This document shows positions 24,501 to 36,500 of a stretch of 64,000 nt of DNA, piece by piece. The translations under genes were made by a program, and so were the position numbers. The DNA lies in NCBI RefSeq assembly GCF_905163445.1, contig NC_053201.1, positions 6,396,001 to 6,460,000 on the forward strand, given 5' to 3'. The notes beneath the pieces are model-generated. The model saw only the letters and a list, made by a program, of their open reading frames with translations, made no database searches and was not told where the DNA came from. The stretch's first letter is position 1, and each line of letters begins with the position of its first letter. Origin of the DNA: Pararge aegeria. Lineage: Eukaryota > Arthropoda > Insecta > Lepidoptera > Nymphalidae.

Positions 24501-27500
24501 TGGTATAAAAGAAAAAGCAAGAAAGACGAAAAAAGTCTGCTCATTTTCGAACGATGGTGCTGTACAAGATACTAGTAGTGATGAAGTTGAGAGGAATATT
24601 GGGGTTTTGGGAGTTCGGAGTTGGAAAGAAGCAGTTGATGAAACAGTAGATGTTAGTCACTTATTAGATATAAAATGCTAACGGTAACAGCATTTGAAGC
24701 CGCTTTCAGACGTGTATCAAATATAATCTTATTGCAGGTCGCTTCAAAGGTTAACATAATGATAATTAGTACGTAGACTGATTGATATTTACTTAACATA
24801 CTATTATGTCCCAAAACCGCGCTTGGGAATTCCTAAAATGATAATAAAGATAACTCGGACGTCAGTCTATACTAGATTAGTATGTCTGTCAACCAACTGA
24901 AAATTAAAAGGCACCAGGAATCAAATTAGAACTCCTGAGAGCACTATGCCAGAGGCATGGCACAGGAGATCTATTTGGATTATACGGATTGAAGTAATTA
25001 TAAATTACACCATAAAGATTCTCCTGCTGTTGGCGAAGTATAGCAAATTAAGCTTAATTTTCATAATATAATACCTACGTTCAAGAAGCCTTTTACAGAC
25101 CAGTCTCGCTGCTGATTCATGTGTACCAGGTTTTGGAGAGTTATTCGAATCCTCTCGCTCGTAGGTTTGATTACTTCCAGCTTATCGAACAAGACAGTTT
25201 AGGAAAGTGCTTTAGTTGTATAGACCCCATTCATTCGCTACGACAGGTTATACAGAAGACTAAAGAGAAGACCGCTTCTGAGTTCTGTTCTTCATAAAAG
25301 ATCATAATACCTTGTTAGAGAAAGACACACCCATCTTGCTGCTGATTTATGTCTATAAGTTTTTGATAGTCACGACGAAACGTCTTGCTTGTGGGTTTGA
25401 CGACTTCCAGCCTACCGAACAAGTCTGTTTACGGAAGGGATTTAGTTCCAAAGACCTCAAGCAGTAGCTGCGACCGGAAACACAGAAGACCGAAGAGAAG
25501 ATCGCTACTCATTTGGAACGCACTTTGCATCTACAACAACGTCGAGAACCAACATCACTCAACTTCGGTTTGCAGATGATGTAGTCGTTATGTCAGACTC
25601 TGGGATACCTTCACATGATGCTCAATGACCTCACTTAGACTTGTCTAAATTAATAGGTCCGTTCTAATGAAGTAATTTTTTGAACTTAAAATATTCATAT
25701 TATGATGAGTATTTTGTTCTAATATTATGTTTTTCATAGTAATATTTTATAGATTTTAATATACGTTTTTTAACATAACATTAAGTAAAGCATTGGCCCC
25801 GTGAATTTTCTGGTTTTCCTTGGAACTATTAAGGTAATTTTAGTGCTTTATTTGATATCCAATCATCATTATCAGCTCGCATAGTGGTCTTTAAAAATTC
25901 GTTAAGGTAGGCAGCTACAACAGAAAACGTTTGTTCTGTATTCTTACGTAACTTTGTTCACCGACCTAACAACCAAAAAAAGAGAAGGAGGTTCTCAATT
26001 ACATTTTTTTTCCTTTTTTTTTCTTTTCTTAGAAGCTTTTTTTTTCTTGGAAGCCAACCACATAAGCCAGCGCGGTATCTTGCTGTTTTACGGTAGAAAT
26101 GATTGCAGAGTCATCAAAGTATATCCTGTAGAAGACCGGTTAATAATATGCCTACCACTACCTGGTTCTGTGTAGTTTAGCCTGTATTAAAAATTCGTCG
26201 TCGATGATTCTCGGCAGAGCCATCTGACGAATACCACAGAAGTACATGCTGTTAGTGTGAGGACTTGGGGCGGCGTAAAGTAAATATTGGATAGAAGCAG
26301 GCGTTACTTTGCGGAAATCCATAATATATTATGAAAATTAAGCTTAATTTGCTATACTCCGCGAACAGCAGGAGAATCTGTATGGTGTAATTTATAATTT
26401 CTTCAATCCGTATAATCCACACCAAACAGATCCTCGGCAATGTACCATCTACGCACGTTTCGCTCCGAAACCGGAGCATCCTCAGGAGATGTTGACTTTA
26501 CAATGAATAATTGTTATTGAAATAATTAGCCAAATGTATACATTTTGTAAATCGTACCCCTACCCTCCTTATCTATCTAAGCCCCTCCCACCTCATGAGT
26601 GCCTCTGAATGTATTCAATAGAGGTGATGTTGATAAATTTATTTGTTCGTTTAGCAATTCGAACCTAAACTAAACCTAATTGTTCTCTCAAATTTGAAAT
26701 AGAATTTATTAAACATAAGAATGTTATTAAACATAATATACAAAAGTTTTTATCAGTTATTTTGGCCTGGTATATAAACTCGATGGATTTCTCGAATATG
26801 ATATGTGTTGAACATAATTAATATAACATATTGTTATTTGGTGTATCCGAATACATTTGTCCTACTCCTCCTCTTCCTTTGGATGATAAGAGGTTACTAA
26901 GGAAACATAACGTAGAAGCAGCGTAAACTGTGCTACTACTACCATCTACTGTCTGTATGCCCAGCGTGGTGATTATTTTTGTTGTGAAAGTTCTTAAGTC
27001 CAGCAGTGGACTGTTATAATAATAATAATAATAATAACGTTTAATTCAGATAAAAATCCATAGCTACAAAAATAACAATTATCTTATTTACTATATTATA
27101 AACTAAAATTGGCCAAACATATAAATAATAAAAAATTCGGAATCTCCTAACTAAGGTAAATACCCTCTTGAGCACCTGGTGTGTGAGTGTGCACCAACCC
27201 AGTGCTCCATAAAGGGATTTTCCCATTTATTGGTTAATATTTTCAAAATAGGTTGTTGATGAAACATAATAATATTTGGATTAATAAACATCCACATTAC
27301 CCGTAGTTCTACAATAACTGTGCAATTGCCAGTCTTATCGCTAAAAAGCGATTACTCCTAGGCAACTGGGTTGACAATGATATGATGATCGGTCAGGCAG
27401 CAGAGAGCTACATGGAAATATGTATGCATATAACTCATATATGCTAGCAAATTCCGCCTTGTTTGTTAAGGTTTTAAAGGAACAAATTGATTACAGTTAC

Positions 27501-30500
27501 ATTTTGCATAGCTATACCATGTGTCCCGAGCTTTAATTTAATCAATTTGTTTTTTGCCACGTATAATTTAAGTACCTTCAAGGCAGCAATGAATAGGCTT
27601 TTTCTAAGCGAGCGTGCTCAAACCTACACCTCATCATTGCTTTCTAACGGGCATGAATGTCGTCAAGGGCTGGCCTATCGTTAATAAAAAAATATATATA
27701 TGATCCCATATGGTTTAGTTTTTCTATTATTAGCTTAAGAACCCTAATACATCACAACGCAAACCGGTTTTAGAATATCATCAACCTACAATCTCCATGC
27801 CGTTCTTGGTTTTTCCGTTAACATAGAGGAATTAAATTTTTTTTTGATATTATTACAGTGCAGCTGTTGTTTAATTAAATACCAACAGTAATACGTCATG
27901 TTATACACACTAACTGTAAACCATCACTTTTTTAACACCCATAGTCGGGAGTGATCTCATTATCATTTAAATATGACTGCATCAGTCATTTCATACTGAT
28001 CTGTCGCATCCTGCGTGATGTAATAAACGTGCTCATGAACTGTACTATCTTGTTTGTTCTTAACCTATTTACGATCTACAAAGCGCCGTCAAATTTTGAC
28101 CACTTACTTTGGTAGATTGGTACCTGGATGGATCGTGGATTATTGCGTAATTTTATTACCAGCGATAAGTCACTAGTGATGGCAGTAGTCAAAAATAAGA
28201 TTTCACTCTTTACGAGCCTATTATCGTTATCGTTTGTCGGTGAACAAAAGGGAATGTGTTAGTTTATAGCGTCCGAAAAAGTGTTGAAATTTTATTTTTT
28301 TGACAGATTTTTACTTAGTTATATTTAATTTTTTTATTCATCACACTTGTTCGTAACTTGTCACATCGCTTTAATACTCTGAATTCAAAATATTAAACAA
28401 GCGTAAAAATAAATTTCATAAATATTCTCGTGTTTTATATTATTCATCGGAGTTTGAACATCACTGCATGTTAATGTATTTAGGGTAATATAGCTTCTTT
28501 AACGAGACACAAACAAACACTACTCGTGTGTAAGGATCAACATAGCACACTAGTATTATTATGTATTATTAACACTAAAAAGGTATAGGTACAGGATAGG
28601 AAAACGAAACGGACACTTTTTCTGCTAGATTTTGTATTGGACTGCATTTCAAATATCTACATCATTTATTTATCGAAGATTGGAGCACCACGAGGATTGA
28701 AAAAAGTGACATAACCTCCGCGCCTCCCCGTGGCGTGGGGCTATGAGGATTTCCCCACGATAAAAAAGACAGATAGGTATAGTTTGTGTTATCGACATTC
28801 TTCTTTCGTGATCCTTGCAGGGGAATCACTTAATGCATTTACTAAAACGGCGAAATATCATTGGCGTTTGTATTAATTTAGTAGCTCTGCTTTTAAACCA
28901 CACTTAGGAGCATTTCATTCGAGAATCAGCTTATCGGGAATCTATATCTGTTCAGAAAGTTAGATGTATGTATACAATGAATCTTAAAATATTATTAATT
29001 TTATCAAGACGATTTCTGCGTGTTTTTTCAACAGGTATTTTAGATTTAAAAGTTTGCCATTTTCTGCTAGACAGTTTAAGTAGAACTTAACAAATTTAAG
29101 CAGAACTTCTTCTGTCTGATGGCTCTACAGTCGGACGGACGGAGCCTTTGCATTATTATTTAAATTGTTTTATGAAGGTTTCTAATACTTGTAGACGTGT
29201 ATGTAAGTGGTGATAGCCTGTTGGTTGACACTTCGGTCTCCCTTACGGAAGAACCGAGTTCGATTCCCGGTACTTTTCGGAGTTATGTGCGTTTTCATTT
29301 TGTGCAAATAGATATCATGTACTTAAACGCTTAAGTAATTATCGTGAGGAAACTGGCACCTAAATGTTTTCCATGATGTTCTCAAAGGAGAAGTCTACCA
29401 ATCCAGACTTAGCCAGCGACATATGTCTAACAGATAGTGGGCCGGTCGGTTAATAACGATAATGATTTGTATCAATTTGTTAATAAACAGTCTTCTTGTT
29501 TCAGTACCGCTTACGATATGTGGCTCAAATACTGCCATCACTCCAGAACTTTTAGAGACGGTATTCGGAAAGCCCAACAATGGGACAATACCAGCCGCGG
29601 CACCTGCTCAAGCGAAACCAATTTCGCCAGAGGCCATTGCTATTGCTGACGCTATGCCAGATTACGTAGCAGATGTTTTGGAACAGACATACGTACCATC
29701 GCCAGCTGACTACGACAAATTTGATTGGACGCTCACAAAGGTATAAATAAATTTAGTGTGATTTATTGATTAAACAATACAACTAAGTCCACTTCCTTAA
29801 GTTATATTCCACTAATGGTACAAACAAACCATCATCAAAACAAAACGACGGCCATAGTTGTAATACAAGTCTTTGTTATTTCCTCACTTCGCGGATTTCT
29901 GCCTCTTGAAATCAGCTACTCCTTGCATCTTTTTTGTTCTTTTCTGGACTATTCGGGACATTACCAAAGATGTGTTTACTCTATCTCTTATTTCTGAAAA
30001 CCTACTAGATTTCCAACTTGCGTTTAACAACGTTGAGCTATTTCGGTAATGGATCCCGCTAAGATCGTAATTTTAACTTTACGAGGCGGTGATAGCCCAG
30101 TGGGTGGTGGCCCACTTCGACTTCACTTTCCGGGTGCCGAGGTCGAATCATAGCACGCAACATTAACTTTAAGTTATGTGCGTTTTAATAACTGAAGTAT
30201 CACTTGCTTGGACGGTGAAGGAAAACATCGTCAGGAAACCGGCATGCCTAAGAGTCCCACATGTTTGTACACTCGAGTTAGGTGGCCTTTTTAATTAAAA
30301 CTGCCTCGTTGGTCTAGAGATTAGCATTTTCAACTGCTGACCATAAGGTCCTAGGTTCCGAGTCGGGCCAAAAATTATATTTGTGTAGGAACTTAATTCT
30401 GTAAGTGTGTAATTGCAGTACCAGCCCGGTGTTTGGAAATCGGCGGTGTCCACCCTCGTAACTCGGAGAGCATGTAAATCCGTCGGTCCCGGTTACAATC

Positions 30501-33500
30501 ACTCGATGTGGTAACTGTCGTTAGAGCCCACCGTCTACGCTATAAAACCGTTTCGCTCTGAGAGACGAGGCTGTGCCCAGCCCGGTGCCCCAGTGGGCCG
30601 TTAAAAGGCTGCGGATGATGATGATAATGTGATCCTTATTTTACAGCGTGTAGCATCAAGTTCGGCCGAGAACTTCCTGCTATCTCCCCTAGGACTTAAG
30701 CTGGCTCTTGCGATACTTACGGAAGCTGCGACTGGTACTACGCAAACAGAACTCTCTTCCGTGCTTGGCTTCGACACTGACGTTAAGGTGGTTAGGAATA
30801 AGTTCCGGATGATCCTGGAATCGTTAAAAGTAAGTTTCCCAATATTTTTTGTCCACGCCAAGTTAGCCCTTAACTGTTATCTCAGCAGGGCGACCACATG
30901 CAGGAGACAAAAAATATATCCCCTGACAAAGGATATAGATAGATAGATAGATATATTACTTGGACATTATTTCCACTTGAGCACCAATGCTCCGGCATTG
31001 GTGCTCAAGTGGAAATAATGTCCAAGAGTTGATAAAGCAGTGGGAGCAGTTAAATTTTTATCCTATTCCCAAGGGAGATAAGTGTCTCCTGCCCATGCTA
31101 GACGGGTATGATAAATAAATTTAATACGTCATTACACACAACTATAAAGCCAATATTCGATATTCAAGTTGTGTGATTGAATATTGAATTAGAATTTTTA
31201 TAAGTCGTGTACTAGAACCTCTTTCCAAAAAGCATTGTATAAATACATGGCGTTATTTACAGACTAAGTCATCACACTACGTACTCAACCTAGCAAGCAG
31301 AATATACATTGATGATAGCCTGGTACCGCTGCAGCATTTCGCAGCACTCTCCGAGAGTCATTACAGAACTGAAATTAAGAACCTATATTTCGGTCATCCT
31401 GTTAGCGCGGCTTATTACATTAATCAGTGGGTTAACAGCACTACTGGAGGCAAAATTTCCGATTTGGTTAACGCAGGTTTGTTATTTTGTAGAATTCCCT
31501 ACTTACAATAATTGTTATTAAAGTGTTAAAGTTAAAGTTATGTTGTTGTTAAAGTTACACATTAAGATCTAAGTTAGAGATTCAACGAATAGTGATCGTG
31601 AATATTTGGCATAAGATGTGGAGGGAAAGATGAATCCACTATGATTAATTTACTGGCGGTAGAATATATAGATGGAGGGTGGAGAAGCCTTTTTATTTCT
31701 GAAGTAATCGCAATCGCTCGACATCAACAATTGCTGAAAGATTTCCCTGTTGATCGACGAGTTACACAGGTTACTGTATTTCCCGGATAATGTGCGCTTC
31801 CTATGAAATAGAATTAAAACGCAATTCTATAACTACCCCCGCAATCAAAAATAACTGACCATTTTTTTGTTAGGTATATTTATCAGTATTCTAAGTTTTA
31901 GAATAATGCGCAGGATACTCTTTATTCCAAACGCTATCCCGATTTGTAATTAGTAATATTGTTAATTTGATGTTTTTATTTAGGCTTCCATATCATAATA
32001 ATTATAATTATAATAGTAGAGGGCTAGTCTTTTCGTATTAAGTACCTACCGTGCGGGGAATCCAAGCAGATCGAGATGCCGAATTAATATTAGTAATAGT
32101 AGTATATTCACTGTATCTGCAGTTTGTATGCTCTCATTTTAAGAGCTTCTGGTGCGCAAGAAATTGTACGAGCCGTCCGCATTAATTTTTTTAGTTAATT
32201 GTTACTGTATGCGTTTCTTTTCTCCGTTTCATCTAATTACTCAATTCATAAACAGATATTTTCCCCAGATTCTGCTAAGCAATTGAATATATTTAGTTTT
32301 TAAAATATTTGTGATTAATAACGGTGAATTTACGGTGTAAAGAGTTAATAAATTTGCATGCCACTATATGGCAAATCTATCTAATCTAAAACTAAACGCT
32401 AATTAAAAAAATGGAATTGATTTTTAAAATTGATAATTTTGAATTTCAGATGATGTGTCCGGGGTGTCAGCTTTAGTATTAAACACGATATTCTTCAAAG
32501 GCACATGGCAACATCAGTTCAACCCGAACGTAACGAAGTCCGATTTGTTCTATACCTCAGCGACAGATAAGAAGGAGACTTTATTCATGTGCGTGAGGGA
32601 GAAGTTCTTCTACACTGAATCGAGCAAGTTGAATGCCAAGATCTTAAGGATGCCATATTTGGTGAGTATCACAATCTTTGATGAGGACAAACACGATACC
32701 ATGATATCCATTTTTATTCTCAGATTCCGCTGACCTAAGTATATAGGGCAAAGCAAATTGCTAAAAAGGCTAAGCAAATAGTGGTACTTAATATACTTTT
32801 TCATAATCGCTCAGAATTTTGGTTTTCCAGTTTGCGAATTATAAAGTAGTAATAAAAGGAAAACCGTCATATTAGTTTGGTTTTTCTGCGGTAAACAGTG
32901 AGTTACCCAGACCGGCCTTTAGAAGTCCTGTTAAAATCATTGTACCTAAACTTATTGCGTCGCATTTATGTCATTTTACTATTGCAAGTACATTTAGAAT
33001 TGAAATATTTGGGGCAAAATAGAAACCTTTTTGTATGTGGCAAACGCACCATGACGCGTCCAAGGTTGGCATATGGATCGCTGCAATGACCAATTCAAAG
33101 TTTCTGATTGCCGTTGTCATACGTTAAACTTACTTAATTGAATCAACGTTCCCAAATCCCAAAAGGTTTTCGAGAATATATTTGAATATTTTACTTTCTC
33201 ATCAAGCGAGTCGCCTACAATTCCAGAGACTTAAGCAGTTTGCGAGTATTTTCAAATGGAGATTCATGCTTAGAATCGTCATACTCCCTCATCATACCAC
33301 TTTCTTTTGGTTTGCATTTACTGAGATAAAATGAAATATGACCGCCAAAATTTACAATGCCTCATTATAATAAATATCTTTCATTTTTTAATCGATCATA
33401 TTTTTTATTAAAGTTTCAAAGAATAATTATTACAGATAAACAAAAATATATATAAGCCGTCTAACTTCACTTATGGACATGGTACCCAAAGTAGCCTATT

Positions 33501-36500
33501 GCACCTTTGAATAGCTAGAAGTTGGGCTAAATAAGTGCCAGTTGACCAATTTTGGTACACCATATTAATAAATATCGTCAACTATTTCAGGGCAGCAAAT
33601 TCGCCATGTACATCATTATACCGAACTCCCTCACTGGTCTACCGGAGATCTTCAATGAGCTGACGGAGCTGCGCAGCGAATTGTACTACCTCCAGGAGTA
33701 CCTGGTAGACGTCACCTTACCAAGGTTCCAGTTTGAGTATACGTCGATATTGGACGGAATTCTTCGGGAGGTAAGTCAAGTGTTTATCATCATTTATCAT
33801 GACTAGCATCATCAGAATCATCATCATCATCATTTCAACCGGTTGACGTACACTGATACATAGATCATGTCATCATATTATAGAATAGAAAAGCAAAAAA
33901 CATATTTTGTCATTGCAAACGCTGCGGGCAGGCTATACTTTGAAAGATAAAATGAATGTACTACGGAATTGTATTAGTTATTAATCACTCCAAATTTCCC
34001 CACATTAACATCCGTGAGAAGTCGGGCGGTTCACTGTTTAATATACAGTTAAATAAACTATAGCATTGATTACAAAATATTATCTATTTATTGTTTTAAG
34101 TACTTCCATTATTAATGACAAAGAGTAGTTTTTAGATTTGATTTCTGTATGATGATGTTTTACACGAGCATGATGTTTTATATATACAGTGAGATGGTGA
34201 TAACAAAAAAAATCCCGGCAAAGTCTGTTGTGGGCTCTTCTTAGAACAGGGCGCGTTTGAAACCCTTCTAGCTTTCGTTTTAATTTAACGAATGTAATTA
34301 TAACGTAAGTGATAACTGACTGAATTTGAATTTATAAGTTAACCAATCAGCCCCAAAAGCGTTATGTGTAAAAATCGGTGAAACATTCTACTACAACAAT
34401 ACGGATGCAATGTGAAACTGGTATAATTTTGAAGTCGGTTAAAACCACAGCGCAATAAATCGTAAACACACATCAATATAGGAATTACCCAAATTGTCAT
34501 TAGAGTTGCGTACATATGACGTCCTCATACGTTTCTTGCAGATACGTGAGGAGGAAAACCAATGGATTTACGAGAATAATAATCCTTTATTGAATTAGAG
34601 AGGAAAAAATTAATCAATCTAGGTACAGAATAATTTACTGTAGCGAAACTGACATTTATGTATTTAAAACTTATAAACGTGATGCATTTACTAATTCATT
34701 GCCAAATGCCAACGCAAAGTCAAAGTCAAAACTTTTTGTTGAATTTTTTCAAGATCTGTCTTCGTTTTAATTTTTTAAAAAACACGCAGAATTTACCAAA
34801 ATAATTATGACATATTTTTGATTTTAACCCATTTCAATGTAACAGAACTGATTTTGGTGACGCGTAGAGAAAAAAAAAATCACTAACTCTTAAATGATGG
34901 CTAACGACGTTAGGTTTTGTAATATATGCATTTTAAATTCGTAAACTGAAAATTGACAGATGAAAAAAATTTAAATTTGGTTTTATTTAAACCTTAAATC
35001 CATACGAAAAATTAAAAATAGGATACACAAAATACCAAATCTTGTGACAAGAATCTAGACAAGTTACCTATATTATATGAGTTTCCTGGTGATAATCGAT
35101 TAGTTAAAGGTAAATGTATGTATGCCTAGGAATTTTCTTTGATTAGACGTTACTTATTTAGGCATTGCTTTGTTCGACGTTAGTGAAAACGGGCATAAGA
35201 AAACCATACTGTAAATTTAAGTTTACACCGGATAACATAAAATCAGAAATTTGGTTTAGAATTACATATTATATTTAGTTGCTCGTCAGGAACTTCATAG
35301 ATTTAATAATAGTATACTAATATTATGTTGTTCGAATCTCAATTTGTAATACTCTATCGCCAATGATAACATTTAAATGAAATAATCCAAATGTGAACTT
35401 TATATCATTTGACATAAAATGAAATGTTGTTTATTGTTCGTACAACCGGTAGACCGCATACATTTTAACAAAAATGGTGAATACTTACTCGCATATTTTC
35501 AGTTTTACTTACTTTGAGTCGAGGCAGTGTTTCGTTTTGTTTCTATTGTGCCGTAATATGTGTCTCGCATACTATAAATTAGAATTTATCTGTTATTAGA
35601 AGTGTGTTCTTATTATTCATTTCATTCCAGTTAGGTATCCGGCAAGCCTTTGAAGACACAGCCTCTTTCCCCGGCATTTCTCGCGGACAGTCTTTGAACA
35701 ACCGGATGAAGATCTCTAAAGTTCTGCAGCGTTCAGGCATTGAGGTCAATGAACTGGGAAGTGTCGCATATTCTGCAACAGGTAATACATGTCAAGAATT
35801 AGTTTGAAGTATTAGGGCTTTTTGAGACAAAGCTCTTCCGGGGAAATACCGACAAAGACGTGCCACTAAGCGATTTAGTCTTCCGGTGCGATTGTCGCGT
35901 AGAAACCAATTAGGGGTATGACTACCATACTCCCTAACAGGTTATCCCGCAGCCATCTTAGACTGTATCATCCCTTAGCACATTAAAATAAAATGTACTA
36001 CTGCCGTGCTTATTTCTATTATTGTGTTCCGCAGGGTGATTACGTATCTCGCGACAGTCTTGCGAGAGGCGAAAAACTTGCAATCACTGCTGTCAAAAGT
36101 CACTTTTGTTTATTTATTGTATGGAAAAGTGACGTTTGACAGCAGGGATACATAATCACCCTGCCGGTCTGAAGGGCGTGGTTGCTGGTGTTATTACAGG
36201 TTTAACACCAACGCCGTTCAGCGTGATAGACGCAGGATTGCATTTTGTAGGACGTTATAATTGACTGTAGCGAAATTACATTTATGTATTTAAAACTTAT
36301 AAATGTGATGCATTTACTAATTCATTGCCAAATGCCAAGAAAGTGTACATTTAGGTATCTACTTTGAAATAAAATATTTGATTACAATCAGGATCAGGGT
36401 AGTTTGGTCCGGCAATTATGACTATAAAACTTTTAAAATCATTAAACATAGTAGAATGGATAACAAAATTAAGATTTAAAAAATTATGATTTACTGACCC

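Larger units (their letters stand above)
21579..29504 (+). other. Serpin 1 intron 1 (7.9 kb)
   Basis: Links the 28-nt signal-peptide exon to exon 2. It holds a minus-strand RT remnant (22530-22870), LINE C-terminal pieces (24000-24190), Penelope-like ends facing each other (24962-25070 and 26290-26700), a two-copy diverged repeat (25094-25280 and 25330-25515), an RTE-like RT piece with FADD (25385-25630), a LINE 3' end (27545-27690) and a degenerate SINE (29205-29465). 27700-29200 shows nothing I recognise. Confidence 0.55.

Noticed and set aside
30301..30375. Possible tRNA gene
   Set aside because: The tRNA-like head is degenerate, followed by a SINE body and tail; the same holds for heads at 11668, 17072 and 29205.
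30601..30861. Minus-strand open frame over serpin 1 exon 3
   Set aside because: Antisense shadow of a firm serpin exon.
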